Part shown: positions 35,340 through 43,793 of the stretch, in pieces
How positions within the stretch are numbered: position 1 is the first letter of the stretch
Layout of the letters: every line of letters begins with the position of its first letter
From: Planococcus halocryophilus
GTDB taxonomy: Bacteria > Bacillota > Bacilli > Bacillales_A > Planococcaceae
Reading direction: 5' to 3'
Length of the DNA stretch: 58,015 nt
Assembly (NCBI RefSeq): GCF_022489025.1
Contig: NZ_JAKVTG010000019.1
Coordinates: 1-58,015, forward strand
Notes under the pieces: generated by a model
What the model was told of the DNA's origin: nothing
Seen by the model: the letters and a program-made list of their open reading frames with translations, nothing else
The model's database searches: none
Translations under genes and position numbers: made by a program

Positions 35340-35735
35340 ATGGCTTTTTTTATACGCCTCATTGTATTGGCATTAATCATCTATTTATTTTATCGATTGA
35401 TCCGTTATATCGTGGATCCAAAAAGGAAATTGGATGCCGCTCTTGAAGCAGGAAATTATTATTTTTTAGATGATGTAAAAAATGTACAAAAAAACTTCTT
35501 CATCGCACTTCGAGGTGTAATGTTCGAAGGTGAAAAATACTTAGGAACAACTGAACAATCTTTTGAGGTCGTTTCAATTTTTGTATGGGTTGCAGACCCT
35601 GATCAATTGCAGGGATTTACAAAAGAAGATTTCCATTTTCTTGAAAAGGAAATCTTGATGAATTATCCAGAAGCGCACATTAGCTGGAAAAATCCAATTG
35701 AGCGTTTAATGAAACAAGAAGAAAAAAATATTTAG
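35340..35735 (+). CDS. ysdB: sigma-W pathway protein YsdB
   Basis: A 131-residue protein with one N-terminal membrane segment (residues 3-22) and a soluble domain. B. subtilis YsdB has been described as affecting activation of sigma-W. AGGAGG precedes the ATG. Its stop overlaps the stop of the convergent ysdA by three to four bases (TTAG), and the first plus-strand terminator candidate is beyond ysdA, near 36060. Confidence 0.88.
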   Translation: MAFFIRLIVLALIIYLFYRLIRYIVDPKRKLDAALEAGNYYFLDDVKNVQKNFFIALRGVMFEGEKYLGTTEQSFEVVSIFVWVADPDQLQGFTKEDFHFLEKEILMNYPEAHISWKNPIERLMKQEEKNI

Positions 35736-36010
35736 TTTGGTAAGAAGTTTTGATAACTCCAAATCAAAATTGCACCATCAAGTAGGGCTAATACTAAAAA
35801 GCCAATACGGAAATTGGTGTGTTTTGTTTTATGGCGAAAAGTCATCATGCCAAGATACGCACCAATTCCACCGCCGAAAATGGCGACTGTCCATAAGTTT
35901 TTTTCTGGGATTCGTTGACCATGGTTTTGCGCCTGGTGTTTGTCGATCTTCATCATCACAAAAGCCATCACAGTCAAAATTGCCATATACACAAAGATAA
36001 TTAAAAACAT
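35732..36010 (-). CDS. ysdA: DUF1294 membrane protein
   Basis: A 92-residue protein with three hydrophobic segments and the family sequence RIPEKNLWTVAIFGGGIGAYLGM plus RHKTKHTNFRIG, typical of DUF1294 (YsdA). Function unknown. The start at 36010 has GGAGG eight bases upstream; five extra codons are possible. In B. subtilis it sits next to rplT as well. Confidence 0.87.
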   Translation of the reverse strand: MFLIIFVYMAILTVMAFVMMKIDKHQAQNHGQRIPEKNLWTVAIFGGGIGAYLGMMTFRHKTKHTNFRIGFLVLALLDGAILIWSYQNFLPN

Positions 36011-36027
36011 CGGATTTTCCTCCATAA

Positions 36028-36060
36028 GAAAAGACTGACGAAAAATCGTCAGTCTTTTTT
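36028..36060. terminator. bidirectional terminator between rplT and ysdA
   Basis: The stem AAAGACTGACG/CGTCAGTCTTT is flanked by A and T runs. It can end the infC-rpmI-rplT transcript on minus, and the better T-run is on plus, where it could end ysdB readthrough across ysdA. Confidence 0.75.
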
Positions 36061-36076
36061 ATTGTTGCGTTAAATG

Positions 36077-36142
36077 TCTGTGCATTGCAGCTTTCTAGTT
36101 GTGTGATGTCTATGGACTGCAATGAACAGGCACTTTCGCTTT
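36077..36142. repeat. degenerate remnant of the hairpin repeat
   Basis: The last 21 bases (from GAACAGGCACTTTCGC) match the 3' end of full copy B. The front is short and holds an inverted CATTGCAG/CTGCAATG pair, so it looks like an internally deleted copy. Confidence 0.6.
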
Positions 36143-36146
36143 TATT

Positions 36147-36259
36147 ATCTAGCTGCAATGACCTGCTCCTCGGGGCATAAGCTGCCCTTCCTACGCGGCT
36201 AAAGCCACTAGGGAAGTTCATCTTATGCCTATCGGGGCAAAACGGTCATTTCCGCTTTT
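36147..36259. repeat. hairpin intergenic repeat, copy A
   Basis: About 113 bp from TCTAGCTGCA to CGCTTTT. Four stacked helices: ATGACC/GGTCAT, TGCTCC/GGGGCA (with one G-T), CATAAG/CTTATG and CTTCCTA/TAGGGAAG, with a GGCT-AA-AGCC tip. Orientation is opposite to transcription of the infC operon. Confidence 0.88.
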
Positions 36260-36265
36260 AATTAC

Positions 36266-36381
36266 TATCTAGCTGCAATGCCTAGACCCTCTGGACTTAA
36301 GTCAGCCCACCTGTGCGACAAAAACGCCGCTTTGGTGGTCCGCCTTAAGCCTGTGGGGTCTGAACAGGCACTTTCGCTTTT
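36266..36381. repeat. hairpin intergenic repeat, copy B
   Basis: A tandem neighbour of copy A. Helices are TGCCT/AGGCA, AGACCC/GGGTCT, CTTAAG/CTTAAG and CCACC/GGTGG, different in sequence from copy A but in the same places. It ends at the rplT stop. Confidence 0.88.
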
Positions 36382-36383
36382 AA

Positions 36384-36743
36384 TTACTTAGTTACTGCTT
36401 TTTTCGCTTGGTCAACCAATGCTGTGAATGCAGCTGCATCAGTTACAGCGATTTCAGCTAGCATTTTGCGGTTGATGTCGATGCCTGCAACTTTTAATCC
36501 GTGCATTAAACGGCTGTATGAAATTTCGTTCATACGAGCTGCTGCGTTGATACGTGTGATCCAAAGTCTACGGAAATCACGTTTTTTGTTACGACGGTCA
36601 CGGTAAGCATAGTTACCTGACTTCATTACCTGTTGGTTTGCTACTTTGAAAAGGATGTGCTTTGCACCATAATAACCTTTTGCTAATTTAATGACCTTTT
36701 TACGACGCTGGCGCGTCACTGTTCCACCTTTTACGCGTGGCAT
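36384..36743 (-). CDS. rplT: 50S ribosomal protein L20
   Basis: Ribosome assembly protein of the large subunit, 119 residues, with the basic N-terminal extension [19 protein letters not shown] and a globular end [18 protein letters not shown]. Third gene of infC-rpmI-rplT. In B. subtilis L20 represses its own operon by binding the infC leader, and a fitting leader is present here (37690-37886). The 167-bp gap to rpmI is widened by a hairpin repeat. Confidence 0.98.
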   Translation of the reverse strand: MPRVKGGTVTRQRRKKVIKLAKGYYGAKHILFKVANQQVMKSGNYAYRDRRNKKRDFRRLWITRINAAARMNEISYSRLMHGLKVAGIDINRKMLAEIAVTDAAAFTALVDQAKKAVTK

Positions 36744-36789
36744 ATCACATTACCTCCTGCTGAATATAAAAAATTCGATTTTTTGTTGC

Positions 36790-36910
36790 ATGTCTAGACT
36801 CAAGCACCCAGATTCTCGGGGTCATAAGTCAAAGTGGCTGTGCGGCAAAAAGCGCCGCTTCACCTCTTCGCCTTATGCCCATCGAATCTATACGGGCGCT
36901 TTAGCTTTTA
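36790..36910. repeat. hairpin intergenic repeat, copy C, inside an operon
   Basis: Lies between rpmI and rplT. Helices are AGCACCC/GGGCGCT (one mismatch), AGATTC/GAATCT, CATAAG/CTTATG and a GCGGC/GCCGC tip. Since rpmI and rplT are normally co-transcribed, this copy should be present in the mRNA. Confidence 0.85.
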
Positions 36911-37111
36911 TTATTTCATGTTATAGATTAATGATTTGATGCGTTTCAAGTCGCCTGAAGAAACAAGTTTCCCTTTGCGAAGTTTACGCTTTTGTTTTGT
37001 TGATTTGTTTGCAAATAAGTGGCTAGTGTGTGAGCTGTGGCGTCTTACTTTACCAGTACCCGTTTTTTTGAAACGTTTTGATGCACCGCTATGGCTTTTC
37101 ATTTTCGGCAT
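36911..37111 (-). CDS. rpmI: 50S ribosomal protein L35
   Basis: A 66-residue basic ribosomal protein with the family pattern [20 protein letters not shown] and [17 protein letters not shown]. Second gene of the infC operon, 27 bases after infC, with GGAGG at good distance. Confidence 0.98.
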   Translation of the reverse strand: MPKMKSHSGASKRFKKTGTGKVRRHSSHTSHLFANKSTKQKRKLRKGKLVSSGDLKRIKSLIYNMK

Positions 37112-37138
37112 TTCGAATTCCTCCTAAACAATGATCTC

Positions 37139-37657
37139 TTATTCTTTTTCGTTAACTGGTGCAAGCATCAAGAACATGCTGCGACCATCCATTTTAGGGC
37201 GCTGCTCAACTGTTGCAACTTCTTTGCACGCTTCTGCGAAACGTTCAAGTACACGTTGTCCAATTTCTTTGTGCGTAATCGCACGGCCTTTAAAACGAAT
37301 AGAAGCTTTCACTTTGTCGCCTTTTTCAAGGAACTTGATCGCATTGCGAAGTTTCGTGTTGAAATCGTGATCGTCAATTGAAGGGCTTAAGCGTACTTCT
37401 TTGACGACAATCACTTTCTGATTTTTACGGATTTCACGATCTTTCTTTTGCTGCTCAAACTTGAATTTACCATGGTCCATGATCCGAGCAACCGGCGGCT
37501 TAGCTTGAGGAGCCACAAGAACAAGATCCAAGTTGACACGAGCTGCAATTTCAAGTGCTTCGATACGTGTTTTGATGCCAAGTTGTTCACCGTTTTGATC
37601 AATAACTCGCAACTCACGTGCACGAATACCGTCATTTACATTAATGTCTTTGCTAAT
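37139..37657 (-). CDS. infC: translation initiation factor IF-3 (ATT start)
   Basis: Binds the 30S subunit and proofreads initiation. Read from the ATT at 37657 the protein is 172 residues and starts (M)[20 protein letters not shown], as known IF-3 proteins do; GGAGGTGG lies eight bases upstream. A TTG further in would cut off the conserved N-terminus. The C-terminal domain has [20 protein letters not shown] and [11 protein letters not shown]. An AUU start lets IF-3 repress its own synthesis and is a known feature of infC in E. coli and Geobacillus. Confidence 0.94.
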   Translation of the reverse strand: MSKDINVNDGIRARELRVIDQNGEQLGIKTRIEALEIAARVNLDLVLVAPQAKPPVARIMDHGKFKFEQQKKDREIRKNQKVIVVKEVRLSPSIDDHDFNTKLRNAIKFLEKGDKVKASIRFKGRAITHKEIGQRVLERFAEACKEVATVEQRPKMDGRSMFLMLAPVNEKE

Positions 37658-37689
37658 AGTAATCCACCTCCGGATAGTGTCGCGAATAG

Positions 37690-37886
37690 CTTAAATGTGT
37701 GAACCGGCCGAACCGGTTTACAGGGTTCCGATCAAAACAAAAGCGGGTGAACCACAGAGGTTCACCCGCAAATATGACAACACGCGTCTTTCTGCGTGTA
37801 AAAGTCAATCGTGTATACCTGCCAACAATCGGTCGATCAGGTGAGAAGCGGGTGCTCCTGCTTGCACATATAAGTATTCTATAACC
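37690..37886 (-). ncRNA. L20-type leader of infC-rpmI-rplT with terminator
   Basis: The about 230-nt leader between promoter and infC contains paired segments and ends in a strong terminator, stem GCGGGTGAACC/GGTTCACCCGC followed by TTTTGTTTTG (37733-37769). Place and layout match the Firmicutes L20 autoregulatory leader, in which L20 binding favours termination. The exact L20-binding helix was not worked out. Confidence 0.8.
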
Positions 37887-37892
37887 TTATTT

Positions 37893-37921
37893 ATAATATC
37901 ATGTGTACCAATCACTGTCAA
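37893..37921 (-). promoter_or_regulatory. sigma-A promoter of the infC operon
   Basis: TTGACA, 17 bp, TATTAT on the minus strand, directly after the thrS stop. Confidence 0.88.
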
Positions 37922-37926
37922 GCTGA

Positions 37927-39855
37927 TTAACGAAGTTCGCTTTGAACCAGTTTCACAAAGTCTTCAAACGGCATACTTTCTGATTTCTGTTCGCCGTATT
38001 TACGAACATTTACAGAACCATCTTCTAACTCTTTGTCACCTAGAACTAGCATGTATGGTACTTTTTGCATTTGTGCTTCACGAATCTTATAGCCTAACTT
38101 CTCATCGCGCTCATCAATATCTACGCGAATTTTGTGAGACTGCAGTTTTTCTTGAAGTTCTTTTGTATAAGCACTATGCGCGTCAAGCGATACTGGGATT
38201 AGCTCTACTTGTACTGGTGCTAACCATGTAGGGAATGCACCTTTATATTCTTCGATCAAGAATGCGACAAAACGTTCCATTGTTGAAACGACTCCGCGGT
38301 GAATAACGACTGGACGATGTTGTTTACCATCTTCGCCGATATACGACAAGTCAAAACGTTCTGGTAGTAGGAAGTCTAATTGAACAGTTGACAAAGTTTC
38401 TTCTTTGCCAAGAGCTGTCTTCACTTGAACATCTACTTTCGGTCCGTAAAACGCCGCTTCGCCTTCTACTTCAATATAGTCAACGTCCAACTCATCCATC
38501 GCTTCTTTTAACATCGCCTGTGCACGATTCCACATAGCATCGTCATCAAAGTACTTTTCTTTGTCTTCTGGATCGCGGTAAGACAAGCGGAACGAATAAT
38601 CATTGATATTAAAATCTTTATACACTTCAACAATCAAATTAACAACGCGTTTAAACTCTTCTTTAATTTGGTCTGGACGAACAAATAAATGAGCATCGTT
38701 TAACGTCATTCCGCGAACGCGTTGAAGTCCTGACAATGCACCTGACATTTCATAACGGTGCATCAAACCAAGTTCAGCAATACGAACCGGCATTTGACGA
38801 TACGAATGAATGCCTTGTTTGAAAATCATCATATGATGCGGGCAGTTCATTGGACGCAATACCAATTCTTCGTTGTCCATTTTCATCACGGGGAACATGT
38901 CGTCTTGGTAATGATCCCAATGTCCACTTGTTTTATACAATTCCACACTCCCCATTACTGGAGTATAGACGTGATCGTAGCCTAGACGTTCTTCTTTATC
39001 TACAATATAACGTTCAATAATACGGCGAATTGTCGCGCCTTTTGGAAGCCACATAGGCAAGCCTTGGCCAACTTTTTGCGAGTTCATGAATAAATTCAAT
39101 TCTTTTCCGATTTTACGGTGATCGCGTTCTTTTGCTTCTTCTAACATTTCAAGATGCGCTTTTAAATCTTCTTTTTTGAAAAAGGCAGTTCCATAAATGC
39201 GTTGAAGCATTTTGTTGTCACTGTTTCCTCTCCAATAAGCACCGGCCACACTTAGTAATTTAAATTCTTTTAATTTACCAGTTGATGGTACGTGAACACC
39301 GCGGCAAAGATCGAAAAAGTCGCCTTGTTCATAAATCGATACTTGATCGCCTTCAGGAATCGCTTCAAGAAGTTCTAATTTATAAGGATCTTCGATTGCT
39401 GCAAAACGCTCTTGCGCTTCTGCACGTGACACGTCATGACGAATGATTTCAACATTTTCATTGATGATTTTTTTCATTTCTTTTTCAATCAATGGCAAGT
39501 CTTCTGAAGTAATCGCTGATTCTGTGTCGATATCATAATAAAAACCATTTTCAATAACTGGACCAATGCCAAGTTTTGCATCTGGGTACATGCGCTTAAT
39601 TGCTTGAGCTAGTAAATGCGCACTGCTGTGACGCAAAACTTCTAACGCTTCATCTGATTCAGGTGTTACGATGGCGATTTCGCCATCTTCCGTTAACGGC
39701 GTACGTAAATCGACTAGTTTGTCGCCTACTTTACCAGCTAATGCTTTTTTACGTAATCCTGGACTGATTGATTGTGCAATCTCTTCAGTTGTTACACCTT
39801 GTTCAAATTCTTTTACTGCTCCGTCAGGGAATGTTAGTTGAATCATGTCTGCCAT
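37927..39855 (-). CDS. thrS: threonyl-tRNA synthetase
   Basis: Charges tRNA-Thr, 642 residues. Domains: N-terminal TGS (residues 1-63), editing domain with [21 protein letters not shown] (about 75-95) and [10 protein letters not shown] near 183, class II core with [14 protein letters not shown] (zinc-binding Cys and His) and [13 protein letters not shown], and the C-terminal anticodon domain ([14 protein letters not shown]). AAAGGAGAG precedes the ATG. A T-box leader controls it, with two hairpin repeats inserted between leader and start. Confidence 0.97.
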   Translation of the reverse strand: MADMIQLTFPDGAVKEFEQGVTTEEIAQSISPGLRKKALAGKVGDKLVDLRTPLTEDGEIAIVTPESDEALEVLRHSSAHLLAQAIKRMYPDAKLGIGPVIENGFYYDIDTESAITSEDLPLIEKEMKKIINENVEIIRHDVSRAEAQERFAAIEDPYKLELLEAIPEGDQVSIYEQGDFFDLCRGVHVPSTGKLKEFKLLSVAGAYWRGNSDNKMLQRIYGTAFFKKEDLKAHLEMLEEAKERDHRKIGKELNLFMNSQKVGQGLPMWLPKGATIRRIIERYIVDKEERLGYDHVYTPVMGSVELYKTSGHWDHYQDDMFPVMKMDNEELVLRPMNCPHHMMIFKQGIHSYRQMPVRIAELGLMHRYEMSGALSGLQRVRGMTLNDAHLFVRPDQIKEEFKRVVNLIVEVYKDFNINDYSFRLSYRDPEDKEKYFDDDAMWNRAQAMLKEAMDELDVDYIEVEGEAAFYGPKVDVQVKTALGKEETLSTVQLDFLLPERFDLSYIGEDGKQHRPVVIHRGVVSTMERFVAFLIEEYKGAFPTWLAPVQVELIPVSLDAHSAYTKELQEKLQSHKIRVDIDERDEKLGYKIREAQMQKVPYMLVLGDKELEDGSVNVRKYGEQKSESMPFEDFVKLVQSELR

Positions 39856-39924
39856 GCCAATCTCTCCTTTTAATTATATCTAGTGAAATGTCTATACCAC
39901 AGGGTCTGGTAGACATTTCTTTAT

Positions 39925-40043
39925 TCTTGTCTAGCTTCAATGGCCTGCTCCTCGGGTCATAAACTGTCCTTCCTGTGCGGCAAAAACGCCGCTTCGGAAG
40001 TCCATCTTATGCCTGTCGGAGCAAAACGGCCATTTCCACTTTT
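39925..40043. repeat. hairpin intergenic repeat, copy D, in the thrS 5' leader
   Basis: Helices ATGGCC/GGCCAT, TGCTCC/GGAGCA, TCATAA/TTATG, CTTCC/GGAAG and the tip GCGGC-AAAAAC-GCCGC. It lies between the T-box terminator and the thrS start, so it is part of the read-through mRNA. Confidence 0.88.
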
Positions 40044-40165
40044 CTTGTCTGGCTTCAGCGGCTAGAACCTCGGGGTCTTAAGTCGCCCTTCCTGTGCGGC
40101 CAAAACATGCCGCTTCGTCAGCTCGCCTTAAGCCCGTCGGTTCTGAACAGCCGCTTCCGCTTTTC
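40044..40165. repeat. hairpin intergenic repeat, copy E, in the thrS 5' leader
   Basis: Tandem neighbour of copy D. Helices AGCGGCT/AGCCGCT, AGAACC/GGTTCT, CTTAAG/CTTAAG and a CGGC/GCCG tip. Ends 14 bp before the T-box terminator. Confidence 0.86.
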
Positions 40166-40178
40166 TTTTTTTCCACAG

Positions 40179-40449
40179 AAAAAAGCCCCATCCCAAAAGG
40201 GACGAAGCTTTAGCTCGTGGTTCCACCCTTCTTCACTTCAATATAGATAAATCTATATTGAAAGAAGCTCTGCATCGGCTAACGGACCGGTACCGTCAGC
40301 TGCTAGTTAGAAAACTGTTCACAGCTGCTGCTCAAAGGGGGTAAACGGAAAAACGATTCTTAAGAAGCTCACAGCCAAGGCTTCTCTCTCTGAAAGTCGT
40401 ATATGTCCGCTCATGTCCTTGTCAAGGCATGTAAAATCTTGGTTTGATT
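40179..40449 (-). ncRNA. T-box leader (threonine) of thrS
   Basis: The T-box sequence GGGTGGAACCACG is at 40216-40228, followed by the terminator AAGCTTCGTCCC/GGGATGGGGCTT with six T (40179-40210). By alignment with the pheST leader the specifier is probably ACC at about 40340-40342, a Thr codon; this position is tentative. Confidence 0.92.
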
Positions 40450-40455
40450 GTTACT

Positions 40456-40484
40456 ACTATAAACCGAATTGTTTCAAAAGGCAA
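40456..40484 (-). promoter_or_regulatory. sigma-A promoter of the thrS leader
   Basis: TTGCCT, 17 bp, TATAGT on the minus strand, just past the dnaI stop. Confidence 0.75.
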
Positions 40485-40495
40485 TAGTTCTACTG

Positions 40496-41431
40496 TTAAT
40501 TTCGTCGGTTACGACCATCTAGTTTCACTGGCGTTGTTAGTGCACGAATACGTTCCATAATGCGTGCTGCTTTTAAATCTTCTTTTTCGCCGCGCTGCGA
40601 ATATGTCAAATGATATTCAAGTTCCGAATAACTAAAATTAGAAGACATGAATGTCGGCAGTTTTTCTGACATGCGGTAATGGAGAATAGTGCCCAGCACT
40701 TCATCACGTGTCCAACTCGACATCGCTTCGGCTCCAATATCGTCTAACATTAAGACATCTGCCTTCTTCACGTAGTCAACTTTTTCTTGCAAGGTTTGAT
40801 CACCAATTGCTTGTTTCATTTCACGCATAAATTCCGGCACAAAAACAAGAACAGATTTGACATTAATCTCAGCTAGCTCATTGGCCACTGCACTCAATAA
40901 ATACGATTTCCCGATTCCGAATTGTCCATACAGGTACAATCCTTTTTCAGGCAAATTGTCACGTCCTGTAGCTTGATCGAGGAAATCCCCAACAGCTCGG
41001 AACGCTGCCATACGGCTGTCGTCCAAATCAAAACCAGAAAGTGTTGCTTGCATCACTTCTTTTGGCATATACATGCTGTGAATTAACGAAGAAGCATGAC
41101 GTTTGTTATCATGTGCTTCTTTTAAACGGCATTTTGTATATGAAATACCTATCGTTCCACGCTCTAACACTAAGTTTGGTTCAAAGCCTTTTAGATGATT
41201 GATACAGGCATCTAAGCTCGGACACTTATTGCAGTCGTGGGATTGATCGATATACTCATACAATTTCCCGAGCCCGCGATCGATTGTCGGGGCATCGATT
41301 TCATCAGAGTTATTTTCAAGAAATTTTTGGACGCCAGGATGTGCTAGTACTTCTTTACGCATTTCACTATAACGCTCAGAAAAAGCAGGCGCATTGACCA
41401 CACGTTTTAATGTTTCGCGAATCGGTTCCAT
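40496..41431 (-). CDS. dnaI: primosomal helicase loader DnaI
   Basis: AAA+ ATPase that loads the replicative helicase, 311 residues. The N-terminal helicase-binding part contains a zinc-binding Cys/His cluster (CNKCPSLDACINH and a later Cys), and the C-terminal AAA+ domain shows Walker A LYGQFGIGKSYLL near 168 and Walker B DVLMLDDIGAEA near 230. Its ATG directly abuts the dnaB stop (TAA then ATG), so translation is coupled. B. subtilis has the same dnaB-dnaI order. Confidence 0.96.
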   Translation of the reverse strand: MEPIRETLKRVVNAPAFSERYSEMRKEVLAHPGVQKFLENNSDEIDAPTIDRGLGKLYEYIDQSHDCNKCPSLDACINHLKGFEPNLVLERGTIGISYTKCRLKEAHDNKRHASSLIHSMYMPKEVMQATLSGFDLDDSRMAAFRAVGDFLDQATGRDNLPEKGLYLYGQFGIGKSYLLSAVANELAEINVKSVLVFVPEFMREMKQAIGDQTLQEKVDYVKKADVLMLDDIGAEAMSSWTRDEVLGTILHYRMSEKLPTFMSSNFSYSELEYHLTYSQRGEKEDLKAARIMERIRALTTPVKLDGRNRRN

Positions 41432-42808
41432 TTAACCACCTTTTCCTTTCTTCAGCGCCAGTTTCGCTAGGAGCTTTTGTTTCTCCACTTCTAAACTTTC
41501 GTTTTTCGGTTCACCTTTAGGAGCGGGTGTTTGATCTTTTTTATGGAACCATTCCGGCAGTTTTTCTTCACGCACCGGCTTGCGGTTTCCATTGCCCGTA
41601 AACGGCTTTGCTACAGTCGTAGGAGAACCTTCTGATTTCCACTTCATGTATTGAGTGTGTTCGACACGCGCAATTTCCATCGCCTCTTTTGCCGTTGTCA
41701 CGTTTTTCCGTAACCAATGCGAAGCAATCTTTTCTACATACGCTTTTGTTAGTTTCATATCGGTGCGCAATAACACATACTGTAGTAACACATTGACGAC
41801 CGCCGGCTTCATGCCATGCGTAATCACCAATTGATTGGCTAACTCAACATCCGCAGGCAAAGGTTCACTACCGTTCGCAATATCTCGCAACACTTGAATC
41901 GGTGGAGCCGTTTCCAAATAAACGAGTAATTCGTCTTGTTTTGTTTTTGGTGTCTCTACTGCGTCATCTTGCTTTTCAGCTGTCTTATGCACTTGAACAA
42001 GCTGCGGCGCTGTCGTAGAGACTGTTAGTTTATAATACTCAGATGCTGATTTTTTCAAACCTTCTACTGTTAATTTATAATCGTCTTCAATGGCTAGTAA
42101 AATGACTTTTTGCATTTCTAGCGGTCCCCAACTATATAAATAAGAAAGTTTCGTAATAAAATCTTTAATGGTAGCGGTTAATACTTTTTTGGGCACTAAC
42201 TGCTCGGATAAGCCTTGTCTAAGTAGATCGAAATCAAATTCAGAATCAGCTTCATAATTGCCCTTTTTTCGTTCTTGTAAATCTTTTTTAACGGACGGAT
42301 ATCCCGCTTTAGCATGCACTGGTTGAAAAATATCTGTGAATGTACGGGATACTTCTTCGTAATCCGTCGGAATTTCCGTGTATACTAAAAAGCGATTTCG
42401 TACTCTTCTATAGGAAGATTCTCCGATTTTACTGAATAAAAACATCGATAATAAAGGATCCATAAAAAAAGTTTTCGGATCGAGCGGCGGACACAACTCA
42501 TAAATAAAAGAGCGGTCGCCTTCGTTACTACTATATGTTTTCAATAATCCGATGGCTTCAAGCTGAATTCTTGCATCGAAAATTTTGGCAATCGGGTTTC
42601 CTAATGTGTTCATTAATGTATAATGAGTCGTTTCTTCTCGCGATGCTTCGCCTTCAGCCCACAAAGTCAAATACAATGCTATTGCCTCCGCACCAATCAT
42701 CGGTTGATACAATAGCGTCAAGAGCTGCCGATCATAATTCGAGAATGGATAAGGCAACCGAATACGATATGGATCAGCAGGCTGCAACTCTTTATAATAA
42801 GCAGTCAT
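41432..42808 (-). CDS. dnaB: replication initiation/membrane attachment protein DnaB
   Basis: Helicase co-loader of Firmicutes (not the helicase), 458 residues. It has the DnaB/DnaD winged-helix N-terminal region (LLTLLYQPMIGAEAIALYLTLWAE) and C-terminal DnaD-like segment around 300-400 (LELANQLV.. VVNVLLQYVLL). The tail is charged and low in complexity. It follows nrdR by 11 bases with GAGGTGG upstream, giving the operon nrdR-dnaB-dnaI as in B. subtilis. Confidence 0.93.
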   Translation of the reverse strand: MTAYYKELQPADPYRIRLPYPFSNYDRQLLTLLYQPMIGAEAIALYLTLWAEGEASREETTHYTLMNTLGNPIAKIFDARIQLEAIGLLKTYSSNEGDRSFIYELCPPLDPKTFFMDPLLSMFLFSKIGESSYRRVRNRFLVYTEIPTDYEEVSRTFTDIFQPVHAKAGYPSVKKDLQERKKGNYEADSEFDFDLLRQGLSEQLVPKKVLTATIKDFITKLSYLYSWGPLEMQKVILLAIEDDYKLTVEGLKKSASEYYKLTVSTTAPQLVQVHKTAEKQDDAVETPKTKQDELLVYLETAPPIQVLRDIANGSEPLPADVELANQLVITHGMKPAVVNVLLQYVLLRTDMKLTKAYVEKIASHWLRKNVTTAKEAMEIARVEHTQYMKWKSEGSPTTVAKPFTGNGNRKPVREEKLPEWFHKKDQTPAPKGEPKNESLEVEKQKLLAKLALKKGKGG

Positions 42809-42819
42809 AAGTTACCACC

Positions 42820-43296
42820 TCAATCGATTTTCTTGCCTTCTGGTCCTTTGTTTAATAAATCCTTTAGTTCGTCGATAAAAACGGTAATGTCTTTAAATTG
42901 ACGATACACCGAAGCAAAGCGTACATACGCAACTTCGTCGATGGTTGCTAATCGGTTCATAACCAATTCCCCAACTTCTTCAGACTTCACTTCCGGATTG
43001 CCTTCTCTTCGAAGGTCTTTTTCAATGGTAAATACGACTTCCTCCAGCACTTCTAATGATACCGGCCGCTTTTCACACGCGCGAATTAATCCGCGTAGAA
43101 CTTTCTCACGGCTGAATTCTTCACGCGAGCCATCTTTTTTGACGACAATCAGTGGCATCTCTTCCACTTTTTCAAAAGTGGTAAAGCGATATCCGCAAGC
43201 TTCGCATTCTCTTCTTCTTCTGATTGATTTCATTTCGTCTATTGGCCTGGAATCGACAACGCGTGTGCCGTTATGTTGGCAAGCTGGACATTTCAT
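42820..43296 (-). CDS. nrdR: ribonucleotide reductase regulator NrdR
   Basis: ATP/dATP-sensing repressor of nrd genes, 158 residues. The N-terminal zinc ribbon [15 protein letters not shown] and [12 protein letters not shown] is followed by an ATP-cone domain ([20 protein letters not shown]). First gene of the nrdR-dnaB-dnaI operon. No NrdR box is evident at its own promoter; a TATACT -10 lies just upstream. Confidence 0.97.
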   Translation of the reverse strand: MKCPACQHNGTRVVDSRPIDEMKSIRRRRECEACGYRFTTFEKVEEMPLIVVKKDGSREEFSREKVLRGLIRACEKRPVSLEVLEEVVFTIEKDLRREGNPEVKSEEVGELVMNRLATIDEVAYVRFASVYRQFKDITVFIDELKDLLNKGPEGKKID

Positions 43297-43361
43297 TTTG
43301 ACATCTCCCTAACTTCTCTATCTAGTGTATATAGTATAACAAAAAATCGTTAGAAAAATAG

Positions 43362-43388
43362 AAAAAGCAGAGGATTTTATCCTCTGCT
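43362..43388 (-). terminator. terminator of speD
   Basis: The stem GCAGAGGAT/ATCCTCTGC is followed by five T on the minus strand, about 20 bp past the speD stop. Confidence 0.88.
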
Positions 43389-43409
43389 TACGTGTTTTTG
43401 TTAAATGGA

Positions 43410-43793
43410 TTATACAGTTACTGAAACTTTGGATTTTTCAACACTTACTGGACCCATACCGCGTGGTATTTCTACAAGCTCGCGTGATGTTGAACCTAGT
43501 GCTTCTGCGATATATTCCGCTGCAATAGTCGGATCAAGATCGCCGCAAGTGTAAACATCTACACTCGCATAGCCGTGTTCTGGAAAACTGTGGATTGTTA
43601 AGTGAGATTCTGAGATAATCACAACTCCGCTAACACCTTGTGGTGCGAATTTATGAAAAGCTACCTCTCTTACTTCAGCTCCAGCTTTGAGTGCTGCATC
43701 AACAAAAGTTTGTTCGATAAAATCCATATCGTTTAATTTGTCAAAATCACACTGCCAAAGTTCTGCAATTACGTGACGTCCCATTGTTTCCAT
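43410..43793 (-). CDS. speD: S-adenosylmethionine decarboxylase proenzyme
   Basis: Makes decarboxylated SAM for spermidine synthesis. The 127-residue small bacterial type self-cleaves at SES(63)[11 protein letters not shown], Ser63 becoming the pyruvoyl group; Cys83 in VYTCGDLDP is the conserved catalytic Cys. The start at 43793 follows AAAGGGGG. In B. subtilis it is downstream of gapB; here it has its own promoter, an about 190-nt structured leader and a terminator, thus a separate transcription unit. Confidence 0.95.
   Translation of the reverse strand: METMGRHVIAELWQCDFDKLNDMDFIEQTFVDAALKAGAEVREVAFHKFAPQGVSGVVIISESHLTIHSFPEHGYASVDVYTCGDLDPTIAAEYIAEALGSTSRELVEIPRGMGPVSVEKSKVSVTV

Noticed and set aside
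36829..36910. Hairpin repeat copy C as an ordinary Rho-independent terminator
   Set aside because: The long multi-helix fold and the lack of a T-run on the transcribed strand do not fit a terminator, and rplT downstream must be expressed.
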